Assembly: GCF_014641615.1 (NCBI RefSeq)
Contig: NZ_BMIB01000002.1
Span: forward strand, 558,001-622,000
DNA from: Filimonas zeae
Lineage (GTDB): Bacteria; Bacteroidota; Bacteroidia; Chitinophagales; Chitinophagaceae
Direction of reading: 5' to 3'
DNA length: 64,000 bases
Shown in pieces: positions 1-8,587 of this stretch. The notes under the pieces were generated by a model, which worked only from the letters and a program-made list of their open reading frames with translations, was not told the origin of the DNA and did not search any database. The translations under genes were made by a program, and so were the position numbers. Position 1 is the stretch's first letter. Each line of letters begins with the position of its first letter.

Positions 1-558
1 GAAAACCGTATGAGCGCTATTGTGGGATATAGCGAACACTGTGTGGCCGTACACCCTTCGGATATGTGTGTGGCCCTGGCGGCACTGGATGCCAGTGTGG
101 TAGTTTCCGGCAGCGGCGGCAAAAGTGAGTCCATTCCCTTTGCCAGCTTTCACCGGTTACCCGGTACCACGCCCGAAATTGACAATAACCTGCCTGTTAA
201 CGCGCTTATTACGGCGGTTGAAATACCTGCCAACGCTTTTCATAAACACTACGCCTACCTTAAGGTGCGCGACCGTACTTCTTACGCCTTTGCACTGGTA
301 TCTGTAGCAGCCGCCCTGCAACTGAGCGGCACAAAAATTACGGCTGCCAGGCTGGCTTCCGGTGGTGTGGCACACAAGCCCTGGCGCTGGCACGAGGCAG
401 AAAAATTTTTACAGGGTAAAGAGGCCACTGCCGCCAACTTCAGCCAGGCAGCAGCTATTGCCGCACGCAGCACCAAACCTTTATCGCACAACGGCTATAA
501 GGTAACCATGCTGCAGGGCGCTATTGAAACCGCACTTCACAATTGTTTAAACGCTTAA
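1..558 (+). CDS. paoB: Aldehyde oxidoreductase FAD-binding subunit, PaoB/YagS-like (5' truncated by window)
   Basis: This is the C-terminal part of the FAD-binding medium subunit of a xanthine-dehydrogenase-family enzyme. It would pass electrons between the 2Fe-2S and molybdenum subunits and FAD. The frame is open from base 1 (E-N-R before the first Met at 10), so the gene starts upstream. The visible part begins in the conserved stretch with SEHC and HPSDM, typical of YagS/PaoB-type subunits. It continues into the CO-dehydrogenase flavoprotein C-terminal domain (KVRDRTSYAFALVS, then a GGVAHKPWR segment). Only 10 bases separate its stop from the molybdenum subunit, so the two are co-transcribed. 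A 2Fe-2S subunit is expected upstream but is outside the window. The family call is firm; the substrate is unknown. Confidence 0.88.
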   Translation, partial: ENRMSAIVGYSEHCVAVHPSDMCVALAALDASVVVSGSGGKSESIPFASFHRLPGTTPEIDNNLPVNALITAVEIPANAFHKHYAYLKVRDRTSYAFALVSVAAALQLSGTKITAARLASGGVAHKPWRWHEAEKFLQGKEATAANFSQAAAIAARSTKPLSHNGYKVTMLQGAIETALHNCLNA

Positions 559-568
559 CACCCACCGT

Positions 569-2785
569 ATGAGATTTTTTGAAAATCAACCTGCTGTTAC
601 CAATGCACCGGAAGGGCGTGTGGAAGGCGTAGCCAAAGTAACCGGCAGCGGTAAATACGCTGCGGAGTACCACGCCGGTAACATGTGCTACGCCGTAATG
701 GCGGGCAGCACCATAGCCTCCGGCACTATTAAAAGCATTCATACTACCGATGCCCGCCAGGTAGCCGGTGTACTGGATATTATTACCCATACCCGCAAAC
801 CGCTGGTACCGGGCATGGCAGATGCCGCCAAAATAAAAGAATCCCGCTTTGGCCTGCCGGTGTTTCATACCGATAACATTTATTTTAAAGGGCAGCCTAT
901 TGCACTGGTAATTGCAGAAACCCTGGAAGATGCTACCTATGCAGCTTCTCTTATTTCTGCAGAATATACCACTACAGAGGCTAAGGTAGATTTTGATAAA
1001 GCCCACGCCGCTGTTCCGCTGAATGCAGCAGGTAAAGAACGTGGCAGTGCCGATGCCTGGCGCGATGCCCCCTATCAGTCAGAAGCAGAATATACCATTG
1101 AGCATGAGGTACACAACCCCATGGAAATGCATGCCACCATTGCCCATTGGGAAGGCCCTGACAAACTGAAGCTGTACGATAAAAACCAGGGGGTGAATAA
1201 CGTGCAGCGTACGTTTGCACGGCTCTGGAACATACCAGCTGATAATATTGAAGTATTCAGTGAGTTTGTAGGCGGCGGCTTTGGCTCCGGCCTGCGTGTA
1301 TGGCCGCATTGCCTGGCTGCTATTATGGCCGCAAAGCAGGTAAACAGGCCGGTAAAACTGGTGCTTACCCGGCCGCAGATGTTTTTGCTTACGGGCTACC
1401 GCCCAAAATCGTGGCAAAAGGTTCGTATGGGTGCCGATGCAGGTGGCCGCTTTACCGGCTTGCTGCATCAGGCCCGGCACAGCACTTCTGTATACGAAAG
1501 CTTTAACGATGGCATTACCCGCATTTCGCGCATGGTATATAATATCAGCAATGTAAAAACCGAGCAAGCTACGGTGCCGTTAAACATGAGCACCCCTACG
1601 TGGATGCGTGGTCCGGGCGACTGCTCCGGCGCTTTTGCAGTGGAGTGTACAGTGGATGAACTGAGTTACCAGCTAAAGCAGGACCCTGTGGCCCTGCGTT
1701 TAAAAAACCTGGCCATTACGCACGATCCTGAAAGCGGCAAACCATGGTCAACCCACTACTTAAACGAGTGTATAGAAAAAGGCGCCGCGCTTATTAACTG
1801 GCAGCAACGCAAGCCGTTGCCCGGTCAGGATAAAGAAGGCGACTGGGCTATAGGTTACGGCATGGCTACCGGTATGTGGAATGCCGGACGTGGCAATGCC
1901 AGCGCTGGTATTACCATGCAGCGGGATGGCGCTATAACGGTTAAAACCGCTATGACGGATATTGGCACCGGTACCGGCACGGGCATACAAAACATTGCCC
2001 ATGAACAAACCGGCATAGCTAAAAACAAAATCAAAATAGAACTGGGTAATTCCCACCTGCCGCCCGCCCCCAGCCAGGGTGGCAGCACCGGCCTCTCCAC
2101 TATCAGTGGTGCGGTAGCTGCTACCTGCAATGCCCTTAAGCAAAAGCTGGCAGGTTATGCAGCTGCGCAGGATGACACGTATAAGAATGCACAGGCCGCA
2201 GATATTGTATTATCCGATACCGGTATTTCCTGGCAAACCGCCGGAAATCATTTCATTGCCTATACCTCCCTGTTTGAGAAAAACAATCTTACCACAGTAG
2301 AAGTAGAAGCCAGTTCAGGCCCCGGTGCCGAAAGGCAGCAATACGCTTTCTGCTCCTCTGCCGCGCATTTTTGCCGGGTTAAGGTACATACCAAAACCGG
2401 CAAGGTAAAAATTGATAAAATGGTTACCGTGGCAGATGGTGGCAGCATTGTAAACGAAAAAGCCGCTGCCAACCAGATATCCGGCGCAGTAGTGGGTGGC
2501 ATAGGTATGGCACTGATGGAAGAGCAGGCAACCGACCAGCGCTATGGCAGCCTGATAGGCAACGACCTGGCAGGCTATCACTTTGCAGTAAATGCCGATG
2601 CACCTGTTATTGAAGTGGCTTTTATTAACAAGCCCGATAAAAACATCAACCCCTCCGGCGCCAAAGGCCTGGGTGAGGTAGGTATTATAGGCTGTGCTGC
2701 TGCTATTGTAAACGCTATTTACCACGCCACCGGCAAACGGCTGCGCAGCCTGCCTGTTACGCCGGATAAAATATTACTGGGTTAA
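569..2785 (+). CDS. paoC: Aldehyde oxidoreductase molybdenum-binding subunit, PaoC/YagR-like
   Basis: This is the large catalytic subunit of a xanthine-dehydrogenase-family molybdoenzyme (738 aa; E. coli PaoC is similar in length). The N-terminal a/b-hammerhead domain starts with RVEGVAKVTGSGKYAAE. The molybdopterin-binding half carries GGGFGSGLRVWPH near residue 230. A conserved GAKGLGEVG motif near the C terminus places the expected catalytic base at about Glu703. Family members hydroxylate aldehydes or N-heterocycles; aromatic aldehydes are a guess from the PaoC resemblance. The ATG at 569 follows the FAD subunit by 10 bases, and the XdhC-MocA fusion starts 4 bases after the stop. Those neighbours suggest a cytosine-dinucleotide cofactor, as in PaoABC. 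No Tat signal is visible here; in this family it would be on the missing small subunit. Confidence 0.92.
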   Translation: MRFFENQPAVTNAPEGRVEGVAKVTGSGKYAAEYHAGNMCYAVMAGSTIASGTIKSIHTTDARQVAGVLDIITHTRKPLVPGMADAAKIKESRFGLPVFHTDNIYFKGQPIALVIAETLEDATYAASLISAEYTTTEAKVDFDKAHAAVPLNAAGKERGSADAWRDAPYQSEAEYTIEHEVHNPMEMHATIAHWEGPDKLKLYDKNQGVNNVQRTFARLWNIPADNIEVFSEFVGGGFGSGLRVWPHCLAAIMAAKQVNRPVKLVLTRPQMFLLTGYRPKSWQKVRMGADAGGRFTGLLHQARHSTSVYESFNDGITRISRMVYNISNVKTEQATVPLNMSTPTWMRGPGDCSGAFAVECTVDELSYQLKQDPVALRLKNLAITHDPESGKPWSTHYLNECIEKGAALINWQQRKPLPGQDKEGDWAIGYGMATGMWNAGRGNASAGITMQRDGAITVKTAMTDIGTGTGTGIQNIAHEQTGIAKNKIKIELGNSHLPPAPSQGGSTGLSTISGAVAATCNALKQKLAGYAAAQDDTYKNAQAADIVLSDTGISWQTAGNHFIAYTSLFEKNNLTTVEVEASSGPGAERQQYAFCSSAAHFCRVKVHTKTGKVKIDKMVTVADGGSIVNEKAAANQISGAVVGGIGMALMEEQATDQRYGSLIGNDLAGYHFAVNADAPVIEVAFINKPDKNINPSGAKGLGEVGIIGCAAAIVNAIYHATGKRLRSLPVTPDKILLG

Positions 2786-2789
2786 CCGG

Positions 2790-4553
2790 ATGAGAGAAAT
2801 CAGGCAAATAACAGAAGCATATCAGCAGGCACAGCACCAGCAAAAGAAAGCGGTGCTGGCTACCGTGGTGCATATTGAAGGTTCGGCCTACCGCGCCCCC
2901 GGTGCACGTATGCTGATAGAGGAGGATGGCAGAACCACCGGTGCTGTTAGCGGCGGTTGCCTGGAAGGAGATATTTTGCGCAGGGCGTTGCTGGTAATGC
3001 AAAAGCAGCAGCCTGCACTGGTTACTTACGATACTACAGAAGATGATGATGCCGCCGGCATTGGCGTAAGCCTGGGCTGCAACGGCATTATACGTATTCT
3101 GCTGGAGCCGCTGGCTGCCGGCACGCACCACCCTGTTGCCTTACTGCAACAAGCCGTAAGCAGCCGCACACCAGCGGTAATAGCCACTTTTTTTACCCCG
3201 GATAACAGCCGCGATACGCAGCAGGGTACCCGCCTGCTGGTAAACCATCAGCAGCAGCCATTTACCGGCAGCCCACTGCCCGTTGGCCTGCCACGTCTGC
3301 TGCCGGATGTGGCGCAGGTATTTGCCATGCAGGCTTCTGCCTTTATCAGCTATACACCGGCACATGGCGGCAGCTACCCCTGCCAGGTATTTCTGGAATA
3401 CCTGCACCCTGCTCCGGCACTGGTAATAGCAGGCGCAGGCAACGATATATTACCGGTAGTGCAAATGGCCCATACACTGGGCTGGGATACCACGCTGGTT
3501 GATGGCAGACCTGCCTATGCCAGTAAAGCACGCTTCCCCCTCTGCCGCATACATATTGCCGCAGTAACCAATCCGCTGGGTAGTGTTACACCCGATGCCT
3601 ATACCGCCATACTGCTGATGAGCCATAACTATGCGTACGATAAGGCAGCATTGAAACAGGCCCTGCAAAGCCAGGTGCCTTATATAGGTATACTGGGCCC
3701 TGCTAAAAAACGTGAGCGGATGTTGCAGGAACTGAAAGAAGAAGGCATAACGATAACCGCCGCACAGGAACAACGTATTTATGGCCCTACCGGACTGGAC
3801 ATAGGCGCAGAAACGCCGGAAGAAATTGCACTGTCTATACTCAGCGAAATAAAAACCGTTTTTGCCCAAACCAAAGGCGCTTTGTTGCGCAGCCGCAAAG
3901 GCAGCATTCACAAACGCCATACCCGCATCAGCAACCCGCTGGAAACGTATGGCATACTGGTACTGGCCGCCGGCCAGAGTAAACGCCTGGGCTTTCCCAA
4001 ACAGCAACTGATGTATAAAGGCGATACGCTGTTACGTAATGCCCTGCGTACCGCCTGCACACTGGGGGTTGCTGCCACAGCCGTAACTACCGGCAACAAC
4101 GCTGCAGAGGTAAAAAAGCAGTTACAGGACATGCCGGTAACCGTACTGGAAAACCCGGCTTATGCCGAAGGTATGGCCAGTTCTATACGTACCGGTGTAG
4201 CCTGGCTTACACAACAGCATCCGCAATTGCAACATATATTGATTATGCTGTGCGATCAGCCTTACCTTACCGCACAACATTTGCGTAACCTGATACACCG
4301 GCAGCAACAAACCGGCGCCAGGGTAACTGCCAGTTATTATGCAGAGCGCCAGGGCGTACCGGCACTGTTTCATCAATCGTTGTTTACAGACTTACTACAG
4401 CTACAGGGCGATAAAGGTGCCCGCTATCTGATAGAAGCCCTGGCCAACGAAGTGGAACAGGTAGCCTGCCCCGCATTGGCTACCGATGTGGATGATAGCA
4501 AAGCCTGGTGGAAACTAATAGAGGAAGAAGAAAAGACAAGCCCGATTACATGA
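2790..4553 (+). CDS. XdhC-MocA fusion: molybdenum cofactor insertion chaperone plus molybdopterin cytidylyltransferase
   Basis: This 587-aa protein joins two functions that are usually separate. Residues 1-375 are an XdhC/CoxI-family chaperone, with an N-terminal CoxI domain (GSAYRAPGARM, AVSGGCLEGD) and a Rossmann-like XdhC domain (VIAGAGNDILPV, then YIGILGPAKKRERM). Residues from about 386 form a MobA-like nucleotidyltransferase with LAAGQSKRLGFPK, LCDQPYL and an ERQGVPALF segment. The LAAG form of the first motif is the one associated with CTP-using MocA rather than GTP-using MobA (LAGG). The protein would make molybdopterin cytosine dinucleotide and hand it, possibly after sulfuration, to the PaoC-like subunit encoded just upstream. 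Its TGA overlaps the moaA ATG (ATGA at 4550-4553). The fusion is seen directly; CTP specificity is inferred from one motif. Confidence 0.9.
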   Translation: MREIRQITEAYQQAQHQQKKAVLATVVHIEGSAYRAPGARMLIEEDGRTTGAVSGGCLEGDILRRALLVMQKQQPALVTYDTTEDDDAAGIGVSLGCNGIIRILLEPLAAGTHHPVALLQQAVSSRTPAVIATFFTPDNSRDTQQGTRLLVNHQQQPFTGSPLPVGLPRLLPDVAQVFAMQASAFISYTPAHGGSYPCQVFLEYLHPAPALVIAGAGNDILPVVQMAHTLGWDTTLVDGRPAYASKARFPLCRIHIAAVTNPLGSVTPDAYTAILLMSHNYAYDKAALKQALQSQVPYIGILGPAKKRERMLQELKEEGITITAAQEQRIYGPTGLDIGAETPEEIALSILSEIKTVFAQTKGALLRSRKGSIHKRHTRISNPLETYGILVLAAGQSKRLGFPKQQLMYKGDTLLRNALRTACTLGVAATAVTTGNNAAEVKKQLQDMPVTVLENPAYAEGMASSIRTGVAWLTQQHPQLQHILIMLCDQPYLTAQHLRNLIHRQQQTGARVTASYYAERQGVPALFHQSLFTDLLQLQGDKGARYLIEALANEVEQVACPALATDVDDSKAWWKLIEEEEKTSPIT

Positions 4554-5533
4554 TTACAGACCGATATAACAGACCCCACGATTATTTACGGATTTCACTA
4601 ACCGATCTCTGCAATCTCCGCTGCCTGTACTGCATGCCCGAGGAAGACTATCCCTTTTTACCCACAGCGCAACTGATGCAACCGCAGGAGATAGCGGAAA
4701 TAGTACGCATATTTACCACACTTGGCGTTAATAAAGTACGGCTTACCGGCGGCGAACCGCTGGCCCGGAAAGACTTTGAAGATATTATTCAGCGCCTTCG
4801 CCAGCTGCCTGTAAAACTAACGCTTACTACCAATGCCACCTTATTGCACCGGCATATGGAAACATTGCTGCAGGCCGGGGTAAGCAGCATTAACATAAGC
4901 CTGGATACCCTGCAGCCGGAACGTTTCTTTTTTCTTACCCGGCGCGATCGCTTTACACAAACCATGGATAATATTCAGCTGGCCCTGCAAAAAGGTATGC
5001 AGGTGAAAATAAACGTGGTGGTAATGAAGGGCATTAACGAAGCTGAGATACCTGATTTTATAGAATGGACCCGTAACGTGCCTGTAGATATACGGTTTAT
5101 TGAGTTTATGCCTTTTACCGGCAACCGCTGGTCGGGCGCACAGGTGTTTACACGCCAGGAGATACTACAACTGATACAACAGCAGTATGCCTTTACTACC
5201 CTGCCCGTACCTGCACACTCTACCAGCACACCCTACCAGATACCAGGTTTTGCAGGCTCATTTGCCATCATCAGCACCATGAGCAATCCCTTTTGTGCAG
5301 GCTGTAACCGCATGCGGCTTACCGCCGATGGCAAAATGAAAAACTGCCTGTTTGCTGCGGATGAAACCAATTTGCTGGAAGCCCTCCGCGCAGGGCAGCC
5401 GCTGGAGCCGCTGATACAAACCAATATACTGGGTAAGGCAGAGCAACTGGGCGGACAACTGAACCAGCAGCCATATCAGCAGCTGGCCGCAGAACAGGTA
5501 ATTAACAGAAGCATGATAAGCATTGGAGGTTAA
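4550..5533 (+). CDS. moaA: GTP 3',8-cyclase MoaA (molybdenum cofactor biosynthesis)
   Basis: MoaA is a radical SAM enzyme that rearranges GTP to 3',8-cyclo-GTP, the first step of molybdopterin synthesis (327 aa, normal length). The N-terminal cluster motif CNLRCLYC fits CxxxCxxC. The SAM-binding TGGEPL follows. The C-terminal second 4Fe-4S cluster is formed by FCAGC and a third Cys in MKNCLF. The protein ends in GG, the conserved C-terminal tail of MoaA. I chose the ATG at 4550, which overlaps the stop of the previous gene as ATGA, over an upstream in-frame start at 4508 that would lie inside that gene. The partner MoaC is not in the window. Confidence 0.96.
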   Translation: MITDRYNRPHDYLRISLTDLCNLRCLYCMPEEDYPFLPTAQLMQPQEIAEIVRIFTTLGVNKVRLTGGEPLARKDFEDIIQRLRQLPVKLTLTTNATLLHRHMETLLQAGVSSINISLDTLQPERFFFLTRRDRFTQTMDNIQLALQKGMQVKINVVVMKGINEAEIPDFIEWTRNVPVDIRFIEFMPFTGNRWSGAQVFTRQEILQLIQQQYAFTTLPVPAHSTSTPYQIPGFAGSFAIISTMSNPFCAGCNRMRLTADGKMKNCLFAADETNLLEALRAGQPLEPLIQTNILGKAEQLGGQLNQQPYQQLAAEQVINRSMISIGG

Positions 5534-5543
5534 TATAAACAAC

Positions 5544-6743
5544 ATGTCTCATTCACTCATATCCGTAACAGAAGCTAAAGCATTGCTGGCACAGCTGCCT
5601 GTTACACCCCATACCGTAGCTAAACCACTGGCCACCACAGCAGGTTGTATACTGGCAGAAGATCTGTTTGCACCGGTAGATATACCCGCCTTTAATCAGT
5701 CGTCTATGGACGGCTATGCATTTGCCTTTACCGATTACACTACCCATAATACACTGGAGATAGTTGCTAAAATACCTGCCGGCAGCAGCACACCTTTTAC
5801 CCTGCAGCCAGGGCAGGCTGCCCGTGTGTTCACAGGTGCACCTATACCCGCCGGTGCCGATACCGTGGTAATGCAGGAAGTAACACAGGAACAGAACGGA
5901 CAACTAAGCTACCACCAGCCCGCACTAAAACAGGGCGATAACTTCCGGCACGCCGGTTCTGATATAAGCAAAGGCCAGCTGGCGCTGCCCAAAGGCACGC
6001 GCATAACACCCGCTACCATTGGCTTTCTGGCAGGCATGGGTTTTCACCAGGTAACCGTATACAGCCAACCCGTAGTTACGTTGCTGGTTACAGGCGATGA
6101 GTTGCAAACACCCGGGCAGCCACTTGCCTGGGGCCAGGTATATGAAGCCTCTTCGGTAATGATACAGGCATTGCTGGCAGAAATGGGCATCAGCGTTACT
6201 GTACACCACGTAGCAGACGATCTTACAGCCACCACTGCTGCACTGGCAGCCGCACTGCAACCATCAGATATAGTATTACTTACCGGCGGCGTAAGCGTAG
6301 GCGAGTTTGATTATGTGGTACGCGCTGCGGAAAACTGCGGTGTACAACAACTGTTTCACCGCGTGCTGCAACGCCCTGGCAAACCTTTGTATGCAGGCGT
6401 AAAAGAAGGCAAAGCCATACTGGGTCTGCCCGGTAATCCATCTTCGGTGCTTACCTGCTTTTATCAGTATGTATGGCCGCTGCTACGCAGGTATACCGGC
6501 CATAACGATCAGTTGCAAAAAATACAGGCACCCCTGGCAGCAACGCACAACAAACCACACCCGCTTACCCACTTTCTCAAAGGCATATATGCTAACGGAA
6601 AAGTTACCATACTTACCGCACAGGAATCGTACCGTATGCGCAGCTTTGCCGTTGCCAACTGCCTGGTAGAGCTACCTGCCGAAGCACGCACTTTTTCTGA
6701 AAATGAAATAACCGATTTGTATTTATTACCCCATTATGGATAA
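5544..6743 (+). CDS. moeA: Molybdopterin molybdenumtransferase MoeA
   Basis: MoeA inserts molybdate into adenylylated molybdopterin, releasing AMP (399 aa, normal length). Visible family motifs are QSSMDGYAF near the N terminus, VFTGAPIPAGAD, VTGDEL, the GGVSVGEFDYV stretch and GLPGNPSSV. The ATG at 5544 gives the usual N terminus. A TTG at 5523 is in frame but would overlap moaA, and a GGAGG lies at 5525-5529, 14 bases ahead of the ATG. The 3' end overlaps the next gene by 8 bases. A MogA-type adenylyltransferase is not seen in the window, so it is presumably encoded elsewhere. Confidence 0.95.
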   Translation: MSHSLISVTEAKALLAQLPVTPHTVAKPLATTAGCILAEDLFAPVDIPAFNQSSMDGYAFAFTDYTTHNTLEIVAKIPAGSSTPFTLQPGQAARVFTGAPIPAGADTVVMQEVTQEQNGQLSYHQPALKQGDNFRHAGSDISKGQLALPKGTRITPATIGFLAGMGFHQVTVYSQPVVTLLVTGDELQTPGQPLAWGQVYEASSVMIQALLAEMGISVTVHHVADDLTATTAALAAALQPSDIVLLTGGVSVGEFDYVVRAAENCGVQQLFHRVLQRPGKPLYAGVKEGKAILGLPGNPSSVLTCFYQYVWPLLRRYTGHNDQLQKIQAPLAATHNKPHPLTHFLKGIYANGKVTILTAQESYRMRSFAVANCLVELPAEARTFSENEITDLYLLPHYG

Positions 6744-7476
6744 TCATTTCTGGATATACCCGTTACTGCTGGCAGTTGCTTTTTTATATTCCTCTGTAGG
6801 CCATGGCGGCGCCAGCGGCTATCTGGCGCTGATGGCACTTTTTGGTGTGCAGGCCGCTGTAATGAAGCCCACCGCGCTGTTACTGAATCTGTTTGTATCG
6901 CTTACCTCTTTTATATTCTATTACCGCGGCCGGTATTTTAACAGGCAGCTGTTTATACCACTGGCACTGGCCTCTGTACCTATGGCTTTTGTGGGCGGGG
7001 CCATGCAGATACATGATGATATTTATAAAAAGATGTTAGGCGTTTTTCTGCTGATACCCGTAGCCCGCTTTTTATTTTTCCGGGATATGGAGGTGAATGA
7101 AACTGCCAAACCCTCTCCTGTATGGTTGTTGCTGATAGGCGCTGTAATTGGCCTGTTATCCGGTATGCTGGGCATTGGCGGCGGCGTTATTCTTTCGCCT
7201 GTGTTATTGCTGCTGCGCTGGACCAACCAAAAACAGGCAGCCGCCATCAGCGCACTGTTTATATTTGTTAACTCCGTAGCCGGCCTGCTGGGTCAGTTAA
7301 CCAAAGGCATCTCCTTCAGTAGTGAAATGACTGCCTATGTAGCCATCGCCTTTTGTGGCGGGTTGCTGGGCTCCTGGTTTGGGGCCATGAAGTTTCCGCA
7401 AAAAACCATTAAACTATTGCTGGCACTGGTGCTGGCGATAGCGGCATTTAAACTGTTTTTGCCTGATTTATATTAA
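6736..7476 (+). CDS. TSUP (TauE/SafE) family membrane permease
   Basis: This 246-aa polytopic membrane protein has two homologous halves. Each half opens with a Gly-rich helix (SSVGHGGASGYLAL near residue 20; LSGMLGIGGGVILSPVLLLL near residue 140), the hallmark of the TSUP/TauE family of sulfite and organosulfur anion carriers. About seven to eight hydrophobic segments are visible. It overlaps moeA by 8 bases and is the last gene of the operon. It converges on glf with 9 bases of stop overlap, with no room for a separate terminator. Its substrate is unknown; moving a sulfur compound or oxyanion linked to the sulfurated molybdenum cofactor is only a guess from the neighbours. Confidence 0.85.
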   Translation: MDNHFWIYPLLLAVAFLYSSVGHGGASGYLALMALFGVQAAVMKPTALLLNLFVSLTSFIFYYRGRYFNRQLFIPLALASVPMAFVGGAMQIHDDIYKKMLGVFLLIPVARFLFFRDMEVNETAKPSPVWLLLIGAVIGLLSGMLGIGGGVILSPVLLLLRWTNQKQAAAISALFIFVNSVAGLLGQLTKGISFSSEMTAYVAIAFCGGLLGSWFGAMKFPQKTIKLLLALVLAIAAFKLFLPDLY

Positions 7477-8583
7477 GCCGATAAAGTTTCTGCTGGCTTT
7501 TAAGGCAGAAGCTATTACCTGGTGCATATCATAATACCTGTATTCTGCCAGCCTGCCGCCAAAATGCATTTTTGCATCTGTTGCTGCCAGCTGCCGGTAT
7601 TGCTTATACCTGCAATTGTTAAACGCGTCATTTACCGGATAAAAAGCTTCCCGTCCTTTTTCCCAGGTTTGGGGCGTTTCGTAAGTTACTACGGTGTGCG
7701 CCTGCTCTGCCCACTCAAAATGCTTATGCTCAATCACACGTGTATAAGGCACCGCAGCATCGGTATAATTCACTACCGCTACGCCCTGATAGTCGCGAAC
7801 CGGTAGTATTTTGTCTTCAAACGAAAGACTTCTGTATTCCAGGCAACCAAAACAATAGCCGTAAAACTCATCAATACTACCGGAGTACACCACCAGTTTT
7901 GCTTTCTCATTCCACTCCCCGCGCGATTGCAGATAATCCACTCCGGTTTTTACTTCAATACCTTTTAGCAAGGCAGCAATCAGGCCGTTATATCCCCCAA
8001 CGGGTATGCCCTGGTAGGTATCATTAAAATAATTGTTATCGTAAGTAAACCGCACACACATACGGTTAATAATAGAGGCAGGTAACTCACTTGGTTTTCT
8101 GCCCCACTGTTTTTCGGTATATCCCTTTATCAGTTTCTGATATACTTCTGTTCCCACCCGGGCAATGGCCTGCTCTTCCAGGTTGGCCGGTATGTGCCGT
8201 ATACCCGCTGCCGTTATCTGCTGCTGAATAACAGCAGCAGCTTCCTCAGCCGTAGTTACCCCCCAAAGCTGATAAAAGGTATGCATATTAAAAGGCAGGT
8301 GATACAACGCCTGCTTATAGCTTGCCAGCGGTGAATACACAAAGGGGGTAAAAGGTGCCAGGGCATTCACATACTCCCATATACCCCGGTCGTTTGTATG
8401 AAAAATATGTGGCCCGTAGCGATGCACATGTATACCTTCAATACGTTCGCAGTACACATTACCGCCTGTATGTTTTCTTCTGTCAATTACCATACACTTA
8501 TATCCCGCATCCGTCATTTCACGGGCAAACACAGCGCCATACAAACCAGCACCCACTATTAAAAAATCATATTCACCGCACAT
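7468..8583 (-). CDS. glf: UDP-galactopyranose mutase
   Basis: Glf is a flavoenzyme that interconverts UDP-galactopyranose and UDP-galactofuranose, giving the donor for galactofuranose glycans (371 aa, normal length). The FAD-binding FLIVGAGLYGAVFA motif sits at the N terminus, followed by IDRRKHTGGNVY and GPHIFHTND. Later segments KQWGR and PVGGY with NYTD are also typical. Its ATG lies 4 bases after the stop of the esterase-like gene, so the two are probably translated from one message. The operon reaches back toward the GG-leader protein at 10956. Together with the divergent glycosyltransferases, this suggests the donor is used for a local glycan, though a general envelope role is equally possible. 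Confidence 0.95.
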   Translation of the reverse strand: MCGEYDFLIVGAGLYGAVFAREMTDAGYKCMVIDRRKHTGGNVYCERIEGIHVHRYGPHIFHTNDRGIWEYVNALAPFTPFVYSPLASYKQALYHLPFNMHTFYQLWGVTTAEEAAAVIQQQITAAGIRHIPANLEEQAIARVGTEVYQKLIKGYTEKQWGRKPSELPASIINRMCVRFTYDNNYFNDTYQGIPVGGYNGLIAALLKGIEVKTGVDYLQSRGEWNEKAKLVVYSGSIDEFYGYCFGCLEYRSLSFEDKILPVRDYQGVAVVNYTDAAVPYTRVIEHKHFEWAEQAHTVVTYETPQTWEKGREAFYPVNDAFNNCRYKQYRQLAATDAKMHFGGRLAEYRYYDMHQVIASALKASRNFIGLI

Positions 8584-8587
8584 AACT

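Noticed and set aside
6736..7476. Molybdate ABC transporter component
   Set aside because: It is a TSUP-type permease with no ATPase or binding-protein genes beside it, so molybdate uptake cannot be claimed.
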